A DNA stretch of 64,000 bases. Source: CAIVVT01 sp963823095 (lineage in GTDB: Bacteria; Acidobacteriota; Terriglobia; Bryobacterales; Bryobacteraceae). A program made the position numbers and the translations under genes. How positions within the stretch are numbered: position 1 is the stretch's first letter; every line of letters starts with the position of its first letter. The stretch lies in the NCBI GenBank assembly GCA_963823095.1, contig CAWGKI010000004.1, positions 248,001 to 312,000 on the forward strand. Reading direction: 5' to 3'. The notes below the pieces were generated by a model. That model was not told the DNA's origin and did no database searches. It was given only the letters and a program-made list of their open reading frames with translations. Shown here one piece after another: positions 25,925 through 34,653 of the stretch.

Positions 25925-26358
25925 CTAACTCTCGCTGCTGCGCAAGACCCAAATAGTGACCGAGAGCGTGATGCACAGCAGAGCGCCGACAGCTGCGAAG
26001 AGTCATGGGCGTCGTGAGCATGTACGTTGTCGGGATCAGGAAATACGCCAGCAACCCGGCGGCGCTAATCACGCCAAGCCACCCAACGAAGTCGAGGATC
26101 TCGGGCAATGCACTAATCCGTGCAGGGATACGAGCGGAAAGAGTCGCAGTCGTTTGGCGCTGGACGGCCGTCGCGAGAGTGGCCGGTGCGCGCACATCTC
26201 GCGAAACGGGAGCCGAGCGCCGCGTCGATCTCGGAAAGAGCCTCGAACCAGGACTGGCATGCCGGGCAGAACTGCAGGTGAGAGTCGACGCGCTCCCGCT
26301 CTGCCGGAGTCAGTTCGGCATAGGCGGCGAGCATGTCATCGAATTCCGTGCAGGGCAT
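25925..26358 (-). pseudogene. Anti-sigma factor (zinc-finger type), frame broken twice
   Basis: It starts at ATG 26358, with AAAGGAGG overlapping the sigma gene's stop region. The first 50 residues hold the ZAS-like zinc motif: CTEFDDMLAAYAELTPAE, then HLQFCPACQSW (H, C, C). The frame then breaks. Dropping one base near 26196 gives VRAPATLATAV...SALPEILDFVGWLGVISAAGLLAYFLIP, and dropping another near 26002 gives FAAVGALLCITLSVTIWVLR and a stop at 25925-25927. Joined, this is a cytoplasmic zinc domain, a linker and two membrane helices, the normal layout of an anti-sigma factor for the adjacent ECF sigma. Both repairs remove a base, as in other genes here. Confidence 0.65.
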
Positions 26359-26360
26359 AG

Positions 26361-26909
26361 CTAGCCTCCTTTCACTGTACTTTGGGCCAGCGCCGATGCA
26401 AGCTCTTTCCGCGCTCGATGCAGGAGCGTCTTCACGGTTCCCATAGGGATGTCGAGCAGCACGGCGACTTCCTCGTACGACTTCTCCTGCATGTAAAAGA
26501 GGCGAATAGCCTGAGCCTGGCGCGGCGGCAGTTGAGCCACCACGGCGGCTACGTCAAAGCCGGCGCGCGCAGGGGCAGCGCTTTCCTGCCGCCGGTCCTC
26601 GGCTGCAATACGGATGGCCGGTTCCTCCATGGAAAGCGTTCGGCTGCCTGAAGAGGCCTGATGCGCGGTCAGGGCCGTGTTGCGCGTGATCGAGTAGATC
26701 CAGGTACTGAGTGCGGACTGAGCGTGAAAACCGGCGAGGCCTTTCCAAATGCGGAGGAATGTCTCCTGCGAGGAGTCCTCGGCGAGCGCTGGGTCGCCCA
26801 GGATAGACAGCGAAAGGCGGTAGACCTTGTCCTGGTAGAGCGGGACGATCAGGTCGAACGCAGCACGCTGGTTGCCCTTGTTGAGGCACGCCTGGATTTC
26901 TACATCCAT
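26361..26909 (-). CDS. rpoE: RNA polymerase ECF sigma factor
   Basis: 182 residues. Region 2: AAFDLIVPLYQDKVYRLSLSILGD followed by AEDSSQETFLRIWKGL (the -10 recognition helix). Region 4: LPPRQAQAIRLFYMQEKSYEEVAVLLDIPMGTVKTLLHRARKEL (the -35 helix-turn-helix). A linker of about 40 residues separates them. The stop is 2 bp from the anti-sigma start, a standard sigma/anti-sigma pair in which the membrane anti-sigma holds the factor until an envelope signal. A palindrome at 26960-26984 lies between this gene and a divergent membrane-protein gene and may be its own promoter region. The rpoE symbol marks the family. Confidence 0.9.
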   Translation of the reverse strand: MDVEIQACLNKGNQRAAFDLIVPLYQDKVYRLSLSILGDPALAEDSSQETFLRIWKGLAGFHAQSALSTWIYSITRNTALTAHQASSGSRTLSMEEPAIRIAAEDRRQESAAPARAGFDVAAVVAQLPPRQAQAIRLFYMQEKSYEEVAVLLDIPMGTVKTLLHRARKELASALAQSTVKGG

Positions 26910-26959
26910 TCTGCCGGTGAACGGTGACCTCTCTGTTTAGACCATAAGCCAGGTGTGCG

Positions 26960-26984
26960 ATGTTTCAAGCCCGGATTGAAACAT
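26960..26984. promoter_or_regulatory. Perfect 9-bp inverted repeat between divergent sigma and membrane-protein genes
   Basis: ATGTTTCAA, spacer GCCCGGA, TTGAAACAT. Each arm holds TGAAAC, reminiscent of the GAAC-type -35 box of ECF promoters, facing each gene. It lies 51 bp from the sigma start and 50 bp from the other start, a symmetrical position that fits a shared operator or a pair of divergent promoters. Confidence 0.45.
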
Positions 26985-27033
26985 TCGGGGCGGTCCGGCT
27001 GGTCTCAACTGACAGATAGGAGAGTTCAACCCA

Positions 27034-27777
27034 ATGACCCCTTCCGAAGCCGCTTTGTTCCTGTTTTCCATGGCAGCCCTTTCGGTCGCCTTCCTGACGG
27101 CGATGATCCTCGTGAGATACAAGAAGTCGGAACTGCGGCACCAGGAGCGTTTAGCCGTGATCGGAAAAGGCGGTTCGCTGCCTGCGCTCGACGAAGAGCG
27201 CCCCAAATCGCCTTGGACCCCAAGGCTGTACCTGCTGCGCGGGATGCTCTGGACGTCCGTGGGTGTCGCGATCATGCTGGTGCTGGCAAGCATCTCTCTG
27301 ACCGTCGCTCATCCTCCGTCGCAGTCCTGGAGGCTTGCGGAGGCGCAGGCGCTGCGGACTCAAGGTGCGACCGAGGAGCAGGTCAAGCAGTTTCTAGCGG
27401 AAGAAGGCAAACGAAACGACGGTTTGCCTCTGAGCGTGGCTTCCGTGGCGCTGATCCCCATCAGCGTGGGGCTGGCGTACCTGTTGTTCTACAGGAAAGA
27501 GACGCAGAGTCCACTGAGCGAGCCGCAATCGTCGAGTGGAGCGCGACGCATAGTGGTGGGGCGGCTCTCCAGAGCCGCGTGGGGCTTGGTCCAGGCCCCA
27601 CTCCGGAAGGGTTTGTTTTGCGGGCTCTGGAGAGCCCGCGCGGTCCTGGAGGACCGCCCCACTAAGCAAGCAGGGCTTCCAGAATGCGGAGCGCGATCTC
27701 CTTGCCGCGCGAGCCGGTCTCACCCTCGGGGCCCACGCAACTCGGGCAGCCGCTTTCGCAGGGGCACGACGAGATGA
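27034..27777 (+). CDS. DUF6249-like membrane protein with a repeat-derived C-terminal tail
   Basis: 247 residues as written. Helix 1 at about residues 5-25 is followed by RYKKSELRHQERLAVIGKGGSLP, then helices near residues 65-90 (LLRGMLWTSVGVAIMLVLASI) and 140-158 (VASVALIPISVGLAYLLFYR). This layout resembles DUF6249-type proteins often coded next to ECF sigma factors; function is unknown. From about residue 174 the frame enters the palindromic element at 27554-27662 and then runs antisense through the end of the helicase gene, so the last 74 residues (Arg/Gly/Pro-rich) are not native. The ancestral stop was evidently lost to the element. AGGAGAG precedes the ATG. Confidence 0.7.
   Translation: MTPSEAALFLFSMAALSVAFLTAMILVRYKKSELRHQERLAVIGKGGSLPALDEERPKSPWTPRLYLLRGMLWTSVGVAIMLVLASISLTVAHPPSQSWRLAEAQALRTQGATEEQVKQFLAEEGKRNDGLPLSVASVALIPISVGLAYLLFYRKETQSPLSEPQSSSGARRIVVGRLSRAAWGLVQAPLRKGLFCGLWRARAVLEDRPTKQAGLPECGARSPCRASRSHPRGPRNSGSRFRRGTTR
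27554..27662. repeat. GTGGGGC modular palindromic element, copy 4 (two inverted units)
   Basis: Begins GTGGGGC and ends GCCCCAC. Hairpins are GGCTC-TCCA-GAGCC, GTGGGGC/GCCCCAC around TTGGTCCAG, a spacer CTCCGGAAGGGTTTGTTTT, then GCGGGCTC-TGGA-GAGCCCGC and GCGGTCC-TGGA-GGACCGC. It is read through by the membrane-protein gene on the plus strand and touches the helicase stop codon on the minus strand. Confidence 0.82.
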
Positions 27778-30025
27778 GATCGCGCGAAGAGGAAAGCAGT
27801 TGTGCGCTCATCTGGTAAAGCGGCTGGCTCTGCCCGATGCCGCCTGGGAAGTTGTCATAGAGGTGCAGGTCGGGCTCGAAGCCCGGAGTCTGGGTGCCGC
27901 TCTTGTCGGTCAGCGAGACGCCCAGGTCGCGCGGGTCGCACATCAGCAGCAGCGCCGCGGCGGTCCGCATGGCGTTGCCTAACGCGGCGAGGCCGTTGAG
28001 CCGGGCGGAGGGCGAGAGGTCGTCGAACCGTTCCAGGAAGAGCAAGGGGAAGTGCAGCCAGAACGACGTGGTGTGCATCTCCTGCTCGGGCAGCGAGAGC
28101 GAACCTGCGCCGACGTTCTCCATCGTGTAGAACTTCACCTTCTTGAAGCCGACAATCTGGCGATTCACGCGGACCTCGCCGTGCGCGGCGACGGCGCGAG
28201 GCGCTCCAGCGTCGATGGAGGGCACGGACTGCGCCTCGAACTCCTCCAGGATTTTCACCTGGGTGTAGTCGATGGCATCGGTGAAGTAATCGCACTCGAC
28301 CTGCCGGACGTAGGCCTTGCGGCCCTCGTAGTCCATGCGCTCCACCTGGAATTGCTTTGCCTCGTGTAGGTAGATGGCTTTGGGGTGCAGTTCGACGAGC
28401 GCCGCCGGGAAGGCGACGACGGCGATGATCTTCTCCTCGGTGGTGATGTCGATGACCACGAAGTTGTCGCTAGTCACCGAGCGCAGGCTGATGGCGTCGG
28501 CCGGATAGCTGTCCGAAGTCCAGTGCCAGGCGCCGCCGCTGGGGTGGACCAAGCCGAGTTCCTGGAGGAATTCGCAGAGCGGCTTGGCGGGCTGCTTGCC
28601 GAACTTCTCATCGTCGCGGATGGGCAGCTCGAACGCGGCGCACTTCAAATGGCTGAGCAGAATCTCGAGGTTGTCGGGGTTGATGTACGCGTGCTCGGGG
28701 GAGCTTTCGAAGAAGTAGTCGGGGTGTTCGACGATGTACTGGTCGAGCGGTGCGCTGGATGCAACGAATAGGGCGAGCGAGGTGCCAAGACGGCGCCCCG
28801 CGCGGCCGGCCCTCTGCCACGACGACGCAATCGTGCCCGGATAGCCGGCCATGACGACAACATCGAGCGACCCCACGTCCACCCCGAGTTCCAGCGCGTT
28901 GGTCGCCACCACGCATCGAATCTCGCCTACGCGCAAGCCGCGTTCGATCTCGCGGCGCTCCTTGGGCAGGTAGCCGCCGCGATAGCCGCGCACCGAACCG
29001 GGCCGCGCCGGAGGCTTTTCACAGGCGTCTTTCAGATAAGTGACCAGGATCTCCGTGGAGAGGCGGCTATTGGCGAAGACCAGCACCTGCTGTCCACGAA
29101 TCACCAGCTCCGATGCGATGCGGCGCGTCTCGCCGAGGTAGCCGCGCCGGATGCCGAGCTGGCGATTAACCACCGGCGGATTGTAGAAGACGAAATACTT
29201 CTCGCCCGAGGGCGCGCCGTTGCGGTCCACCAGGTGGAAGTCCATGCCGGTGAGGGACTCTGCGAGCTCGCGCGGGTTGGCGATGGTCGCGGAGCAGCAC
29301 ACGAACTGCGGTTTCGAGCCATGGAACTCGCACAGACGTTTCAGGCGCCGCAGTACGTTGGCGAAGTGGCTGCCGTAGACGCCGCGATAGGTGTGGAGCT
29401 CATCGATGACGATGTAGCGGAGATTCTCGAACAGCTTGGCCCACTTGGTGTGGTGCGGCAGGATGCCCGAGTGGAGCATGTCGGGATTCGTGAGCACCAC
29501 GCCAGCGCGTTCGCGAATGGCTTTGCGGGCATCCTGCGGCGTGTCGCCGTCGTAAGTGAAGGCCCGGATGTCGGAGCCCATCGCCTCGACGGTGGAATGG
29601 AATTCGTGGAGCTGATCTTCGGCCAGCGCTTTGGTCGGAAAGATATAGAGTGCGCGGGCATCGGGATCTTCCATCAGGCGGCAAAGCACGGGCAGGTTGT
29701 AACACAGCGTCTTGCCCGAAGCCGTCGGCGTGACCACCACTACGTTCTCGCCCTGGTTCAGCGCCTCGAAGCTCTCCGCCTGGTGGACGAAAAGCCGGCT
29801 GATGCCGCGCTGGATCAGCACTTCGCGCAACTGCTCCGGCACGTCCTGGGGGATTTCGACCGAGTCGGCCTCGCGCGCCGGGATCTGCCGGATGGCGCTA
29901 ATCGGGGAGCCGGGTTCCTGCATCCAGGCCGTCAGGCGCGCGATCGATTTTTCCAGATCCGCCCGCCGCGTGAGCTTCAGCGCGTCGTCCGAATCGGGAT
30001 CGGGGAATCCGAGAGACAGATTCAC
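27662..30025 (-). CDS. DEAD/DEAH-box helicase with C-terminal DUF1998-like zinc domain (MrfA/YprA type)
   Basis: 787 residues. Helicase motifs: VVVTPTASGKTLCYNLP (Walker A), YIFPTKALAEDQ (Ia), VVLTNPDMLH, YIVIDELHTY (DEVH-like Walker B), FVCCSATIANP (III), LVFANSRLSTE (IV), VVATNALELGVDVG (V) and SSWQRAGRAGRR (VI). The C-terminus holds CPCESGCPSCVGP, the four-cysteine site of DUF1998/MZB domains. This is the layout of MrfA (YprA), a 3'-5' DNA helicase acting in repair of DNA damaged by agents such as mitomycin C. The GTG start at 30025 has AAAGGG upstream. No DISARM or other defence partner is present, so a repair role is favoured. Confidence 0.9.
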   Translation of the reverse strand: MNLSLGFPDPDSDDALKLTRRADLEKSIARLTAWMQEPGSPISAIRQIPAREADSVEIPQDVPEQLREVLIQRGISRLFVHQAESFEALNQGENVVVVTPTASGKTLCYNLPVLCRLMEDPDARALYIFPTKALAEDQLHEFHSTVEAMGSDIRAFTYDGDTPQDARKAIRERAGVVLTNPDMLHSGILPHHTKWAKLFENLRYIVIDELHTYRGVYGSHFANVLRRLKRLCEFHGSKPQFVCCSATIANPRELAESLTGMDFHLVDRNGAPSGEKYFVFYNPPVVNRQLGIRRGYLGETRRIASELVIRGQQVLVFANSRLSTEILVTYLKDACEKPPARPGSVRGYRGGYLPKERREIERGLRVGEIRCVVATNALELGVDVGSLDVVVMAGYPGTIASSWQRAGRAGRRLGTSLALFVASSAPLDQYIVEHPDYFFESSPEHAYINPDNLEILLSHLKCAAFELPIRDDEKFGKQPAKPLCEFLQELGLVHPSGGAWHWTSDSYPADAISLRSVTSDNFVVIDITTEEKIIAVVAFPAALVELHPKAIYLHEAKQFQVERMDYEGRKAYVRQVECDYFTDAIDYTQVKILEEFEAQSVPSIDAGAPRAVAAHGEVRVNRQIVGFKKVKFYTMENVGAGSLSLPEQEMHTTSFWLHFPLLFLERFDDLSPSARLNGLAALGNAMRTAAALLLMCDPRDLGVSLTDKSGTQTPGFEPDLHLYDNFPGGIGQSQPLYQMSAQLLSSSRDLISSCPCESGCPSCVGPEGETGSRGKEIALRILEALLA

Positions 30026-30130
30026 TCATTCGCCCTTTCTTTGCCAACAAACCAGGGTAACGGGAGAGCCTGCCGGATGCAAGCACGGATGGGGAGGGCT
30101 CGAGCTGAAGTCCGGAACGCAGACGAGCGG

Positions 30131-30527
30131 CTAACTGCCCCAAATTGCGGCGATGATTGATTCTTGAATGACGTAAACCCGGGCGGTGCGATCGATGGCC
30201 GTGCGCATCGATGGGAGGCCGATCACTTACGAATTCGTGGCGTTCGATGCTCACCGCTACTGCGTCGTGCGCCGGGTCCCGGCGGATCACATGCCCCAGG
30301 CAGCGGAGCCGCACCTGGGCTTCGTCGGGATTTGTGGGCAGAGTGACGAAGTATTCGACTTCCTGCCCGATCTCGATGGGGCAGGTCGGATAGCTCATCA
30401 AGACGCCGCTGGCGCTGACGGTGTGGGTCTTCAGGCTCTGAGAGACACTCCGTGCGCCTGCCTTGGTCAATTGCACCGGCAGGGAGATGTTGAAGCGATG
30501 AGTATTGTTCGAATCGCTGTGCATCAT
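30131..30527 (-). CDS. PilZ-domain protein, frameshifted at about 30227
   Basis: It starts at ATG 30527 or one codon later (MMHSDSNNTHRFNISLPVQL). A barrel segment, SASGVLMSYPTCPIEIGQEVEYFVTLPT and VRLRCLGHVIRR, resembles PilZ domains in which the DxSxxG motif has become SASG, so cyclic-di-GMP binding is doubtful. As written the frame runs into unrelated sequence after HEFVSD. Removing one base at 30227-30228 gives VIGLPSMRTAIDRTARVYVIQES...AAIWGS and a stop at 30131-30133, which ends the gene properly before the helicase. The 3' end is about 105 bp from the helicase start. The function is unknown. Confidence 0.6.
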
Positions 30528-30742
30528 GGGAGCAGTCTCACTGGATAAGGGACACCAGGGCGGCTAAACATACAGGGAGGTGCGATAAATATTCGGACCG
30601 GCGCCAAATGCGGTGTCTTCGAAGCACCTTTGTTACCCGGATTCCACTGCGCAGGACCAGTCCGGGTCTCAACAATCGCGGGCAGTGGGTAGTGTCTCGA
30701 AGGTCGCGTGGCGAGGAGTGCGGCCGGTTGAGTCGGTTCGGA

Positions 30743-31369
30743 CTACCACACGGCAGGCCTTCGCACCTGCGTCCCGTTCGGCAGGTCCACAATTGGTGGG
30801 AACTGGCTAGACGCCAAGGACTTTGTGCTGAGGTGACGTACGAAGCTTGCGATGCCCGACAGTTTTGCGGGGCAACTGTCGTCAGGACAGATCAACCCGG
30901 CAACCTTTCCCATTTCGAATCTAACGATCCGAAGCGGTTCCACGAGGTCGGTGTCTTTCGAGAGTACTACTGCCACATCATAGGCATTTCGCGCGCCGTC
31001 CCAAACGAGATGCGAAGCCAGATTGACGTCCGATCCCTTTTCCTCGGTTGTCAACACGTTAACAAAACGCGGCAATCCAGAGATGGGGTTCACGAGGGGG
31101 CGTGTGATCTCCTTCTCCAGGAAGTTCCCGAGGTGGATCGAAACCGTCGGCAGAGATCTCAGCGCTCTGAGGTATGCATCCTGCCTGTTCGGTTGATCCG
31201 GATCACGTCGGCCGCCAACCCTCGCTGTATAGTACTTGATGGCCAGAATCTCATTTGCCGGTTGCAGCACCGACTGGCACAACTTGTGAAGGTCCAGCCA
31301 TTTGTATTGCGAGTGGATTAACGCACGGTTGTACAGGTTGAATCCGTCGATATACACGAAGGTTTTCAC
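30743..31369 (-). CDS. NYN-domain (LabA/DUF88-type) putative ribonuclease
   Basis: 208 residues. YIDGFNLYN carries the first metal-binding Asp of the NYN/PIN-like fold, EEKGSDVNLASHLVWD the second acidic group, and VVLSKDTDLVEPLRIVR the third. These acidic residues form the RNase active site in this family. The GTG start at 31369 has a perfect GGAGG 4 bases upstream. A sigma-70-like promoter (31460-31488) and a terminator-like hairpin (31384-31414) lie just upstream, so expression may be attenuated. No toxin-antitoxin partner is evident. The target RNA is unknown. Confidence 0.85.
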   Translation of the reverse strand: MKTFVYIDGFNLYNRALIHSQYKWLDLHKLCQSVLQPANEILAIKYYTARVGGRRDPDQPNRQDAYLRALRSLPTVSIHLGNFLEKEITRPLVNPISGLPRFVNVLTTEEKGSDVNLASHLVWDGARNAYDVAVVLSKDTDLVEPLRIVRFEMGKVAGLICPDDSCPAKLSGIASFVRHLSTKSLASSQFPPIVDLPNGTQVRRPAVW

Positions 31370-31383
31370 CTAACCTCCAAAAG

Positions 31384-31414
31384 CGAAGGCCGCAGGTAAA
31401 CCCTGCGGCCTTCG
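31384..31414 (-). terminator. Terminator-like hairpin in the NYN-gene leader
   Basis: On the minus strand the stem CGAAGGCCGCAGG pairs with CCTGCGGCCTTCG across a short GTTTA loop and is followed by CTTTT, then GGAGG and the start codon. It lies downstream of the predicted promoter, so it would act as an attenuator rather than an end-of-gene terminator. Confidence 0.6.
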
Positions 31415-31459
31415 AGCCGACGGTTAATCCGCCAGGCGGGTAAAAAGCGTTACAAGTTA

Positions 31460-31488
31460 AGTGTAGTCGATTTTCGCTCCTGGCTCAA
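31460..31488 (-). promoter_or_regulatory. Sigma-70-like promoter for the NYN-domain gene
   Basis: Minus strand TTGAGC (31488-31483), 17-bp spacer, TACACT (31465-31460). The spacing is ideal and each box matches the consensus at four of six positions. Predicted transcription start is near 31452, about 83 bases before the start codon. Confidence 0.5.
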
Positions 31489-31878
31489 CAGGTGCAAGCT
31501 TCGAAGTTGAGCGCCTAAAGTTCTGACAGGCTGTACGGTTCGGTCGGACTTCCGGGTTGAATCCGAACCGGATCTGAAGCAAGCGATAGCTGTCTCAGGG
31601 CAAAGACACCGAATGACACTACTGTGGAGCGGGGAGACGGCGAAAGCCCGATGATACAATTCAGGAAGACCCCCGCGGCCACGGTTTCAGAAGGAAATCC
31701 GGAATCACTTCCTCTTTTCCGCTCGTCGGAGAATTGAGCGGGGCGCTTGCGTGCCCAAGTGATTATCCGGGTTGCCAGGCGTTGGGTGGTTAGCTATGCC
31801 AGCCCTCGCTCTGACGCGTTTGCCGGCAAGCAGACCGGGAGCGGGGGATGAAGTAGCTCGATTCCGGCCAGGCTGAAC
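31489..31878. other. Intergenic region upstream of uvrA
   Basis: About 390 bp between the divergent NYN and uvrA genes. I see no credible coding sequence, tRNA or repeat. The uvrA promoter should lie here, but I could not identify convincing -35/-10 boxes on the plus strand. Confidence 0.4.
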
Positions 31879-34653
31879 ATGCTGAAACGCATCTCCGTGC
31901 ACGGCGCGCGGATGCACAACCTGAAGAACATCAGCGTGGAGATCCCACGAGACACGCTGACGGTGATCACCGGGCTGAGCGGCTCCGGCAAGAGCACGCT
32001 TGCGTTCGACACGATCTACGCCGAAGGACAGCGCCGGTATGTTGAAACGCTGTCTCCTTACGCCCGGCAGTTCCTGGATCAGATGGAACGCCCCGAAGTG
32101 GACTCCATCGATGGGCTGAGCCCGGCCATTTCCATCGAGCAGAAGACGACGAACCGCAGTCCGCGTTCGACCGTCGGCACCATCACCGAGATCTACGACT
32201 ACCTGCGTCTGCTGTGGTCGTCCATTGGCGTACCGCACTGTCCGAACTGTCATGTCCCGATCAGCAAGCAATCGACGCAGCAGATTCTCGAACAGATTCT
32301 GGGGCTGCGGCAGGACGAACGGATCATGATCCTCGCGCCGGTGGCGCGCGGACGCAAGGGCGAGTACAAGCAGGAGCTGGAGAAGTTTGCCCGCGCCGGA
32401 TTCGTCCGCGCCAGAGTGGACGGCGAACTGCGCGGCCTGGACGAAGAGATCGTTTTGGACAAGCGCAAGAACCACACCATAGAGGTGGTGGTGGACCGCT
32501 TGGTTGTGAAACCCGGCGTGGAGAAGCGCCTGGAGGCGTCGATCGAGACGGCGACCAAGATGGCTTCCGGGCTGGTGATCGTCTCGGTGGTCGGCGGGGA
32601 CGACCGGCTGTATTCCCAGAAAATGGCGTGTCCTGAATGCGGCGAGAGTGTCCCCGAGATCGAGCCGAGGTCGTTCTCCTTCAACAGTCCATACGGGGCG
32701 TGCGACAAGTGCAACGGATTAGGCAGCACCTGGTCGTTCGACGCGGACAAGGTGATTGTCGACGAGTCGCGTCCGCTGCTCGACGGCGGAATGGGCATCG
32801 GCGGTAGCTCGAAGTACATGCACGAAGCGGTGACAGAAGCCGCGAAGAAGTACAAGATCAACCTGTCGAAGCCGTTTGAGGAATTGAGCGCGAAGCACAG
32901 GGCGATTCTGCTCGACGGCCAGGGCGATTTCCAAGGCATCCTCAAACTGCTCGACCGGACGTTCCAGGAGTTCAACTCGGACGGCTACCGCGAGTACGCC
33001 ATGCAGTCGATGTCGGCCGTGGAGTGTCCTGCCTGCAGCGGGCAAAGACTGCGCGCATCCAGCCTGGCGGTCCTGATGAAGGGGCTCTCCATCGCCGAGT
33101 TCACGGCCATGCCGGTGTCTCGTGCTCTGGTAGAAGCGAAGACCTGGGAACTCACCGAGCGCGAGGCACAGGTTGTTGCGCGTGTGGTGGAGGAGGTTCG
33201 GAACCGGCTGCAATTCCTGGAGCAGGTTGGTCTGGAATACCTGAGCCTGAGCCGCTCGGCGGCGACGCTTTCGGGTGGAGAGGCACAGCGCATCCGACTG
33301 GCGACGCAGATCGGATCGAAGCTGCGCGGCGTGCTGTACGTGCTCGACGAGCCATCGATCGGGCTGCATCCCAGGGACAACGAACGGCTGCTGGATACGC
33401 TGGCGAGGCTGCGTGATCTGGGCAACACGGTGCTCGTCGTGGAGCACGATCAGGAGACCATCGAGCGCGCGGATTACGTCGTCGATCTCGGCCCGGGCGC
33501 GGGGCGCCTGGGAGGCGAACTGGTGGCTGCGGGAACGCCCGACGAGATCAGGCGGGCGCCGCTTTCGCTCACCGGCCAATACCTGAGCGGAGCGCGTGAG
33601 GTCGTCATGCCGGACTACCGGCGGCCAGGCAGCGGCAACAGCCTGGTGGTGCGTGGCGCGACCGAGCACAATCTGAAAGCCATCGACGTCGAGTTTCCAC
33701 TCGGAGAGTTGATCGTCGTGACGGGCGTGAGCGGCAGCGGCAAGTCCACGCTGGTGCACGACATCCTGTACCGGGCGCTTTCGCAGTACTTTTACAAATC
33801 GAAGGCCAAGCCCGGAGCGCATGCGTCGATCGAGGGGCTCGAATTCCTCGACAAGGTCATCGAAATCGACCAGGCGCCGATCGGGCGCACGCCGAGGTCG
33901 AATCCGGCCACATACACAGGTGCCTTTGCGCCGATTCGCGAGTTGTACGCGATGCTGCCGGAGGCGCGGGAACGGGGCTACAAGCCAGGCCGGTTCAGCT
34001 TCAACGTCAAAGGCGGGCGCTGCGAGGCGTGCCAGGGCGACGGCATGAAGCGGATCGAGATGAACTTCCTGCCCGACGTCTACGTGCCGTGCGATGTGTG
34101 CCGCGGCCGGCGCTACAACAGCGAGACGCTGCAGGTGCGCTTCGATGGGGTCTCCATCGCGGATCTGCTGGAGACGACGGTCGAGGACGCGCTGCAGTTG
34201 CTGGACAAGTTCCCGCACATCAAGCAGAAACTCCAAACTATCGTTGACGTAGGCCTAGGTTACCTGCATCTGGGGCAGTCGTCGACGACGCTCTCCGGCG
34301 GGGAAGCGCAGCGCATCAAGCTGGCCAAGGAACTGAGCAAGCGACAGACGGGTCGAACGTTTTATATTCTGGACGAGCCGACCACGGGCCTTCACTTTGA
34401 GGACGTGCGCCGGTTGCTGGATGTGCTGAATCAACTGGTCGAGTTGGGTAACACGGTGGTGGTGATCGAACATCAGATGGACGTCATCAAGTGCGCCGAC
34501 TGGTTGATCGATCTCGGTCCCGAGGGCGGTGAAGGCGGCGGCGAGATTGTCGCGCAGGGAACGCCGGAGCAGGTGGTGAAGAATCGCAGGAGCCACACCG
34601 CGCACGCATTAGAGAAGCTGCTGCGCAGGGCCAGGAATGGAGGCCGGGTATGA
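31879..34653 (+). CDS. uvrA: Excinuclease ABC subunit A
   Basis: Damage-recognition ATPase of nucleotide excision repair, working with UvrB. 924 residues, standard length. Two ABC ATPase halves: Walker A GLSGSGKST (residues 32-40) and GVSGSGKST. Signature motifs are LSGGEAQRIRLATQIG and LSGGEAQRIKLAKELS, with Walker B regions VLYVLDEPSIGLHP and TFYILDEPTTGLH. Two zinc fingers are present: CPECGESVPEIEPRSFSF, then CDKCNGLG; and CEACQGDGMKR, then CDVCRG. All catalytic parts are intact. The stop overlaps the next gene's start (ATGA at 34650-34653), making uvrA the head of a five-gene tightly packed run. Confidence 0.97.
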   Translation: MLKRISVHGARMHNLKNISVEIPRDTLTVITGLSGSGKSTLAFDTIYAEGQRRYVETLSPYARQFLDQMERPEVDSIDGLSPAISIEQKTTNRSPRSTVGTITEIYDYLRLLWSSIGVPHCPNCHVPISKQSTQQILEQILGLRQDERIMILAPVARGRKGEYKQELEKFARAGFVRARVDGELRGLDEEIVLDKRKNHTIEVVVDRLVVKPGVEKRLEASIETATKMASGLVIVSVVGGDDRLYSQKMACPECGESVPEIEPRSFSFNSPYGACDKCNGLGSTWSFDADKVIVDESRPLLDGGMGIGGSSKYMHEAVTEAAKKYKINLSKPFEELSAKHRAILLDGQGDFQGILKLLDRTFQEFNSDGYREYAMQSMSAVECPACSGQRLRASSLAVLMKGLSIAEFTAMPVSRALVEAKTWELTEREAQVVARVVEEVRNRLQFLEQVGLEYLSLSRSAATLSGGEAQRIRLATQIGSKLRGVLYVLDEPSIGLHPRDNERLLDTLARLRDLGNTVLVVEHDQETIERADYVVDLGPGAGRLGGELVAAGTPDEIRRAPLSLTGQYLSGAREVVMPDYRRPGSGNSLVVRGATEHNLKAIDVEFPLGELIVVTGVSGSGKSTLVHDILYRALSQYFYKSKAKPGAHASIEGLEFLDKVIEIDQAPIGRTPRSNPATYTGAFAPIRELYAMLPEARERGYKPGRFSFNVKGGRCEACQGDGMKRIEMNFLPDVYVPCDVCRGRRYNSETLQVRFDGVSIADLLETTVEDALQLLDKFPHIKQKLQTIVDVGLGYLHLGQSSTTLSGGEAQRIKLAKELSKRQTGRTFYILDEPTTGLHFEDVRRLLDVLNQLVELGNTVVVIEHQMDVIKCADWLIDLGPEGGEGGGEIVAQGTPEQVVKNRRSHTAHALEKLLRRARNGGRV

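Noticed and set aside
31540..31580. tRNA-like GGTT..AATCC segment upstream of uvrA
   Set aside because: No acceptor stem, anticodon arm or CCA end could be assembled around it.
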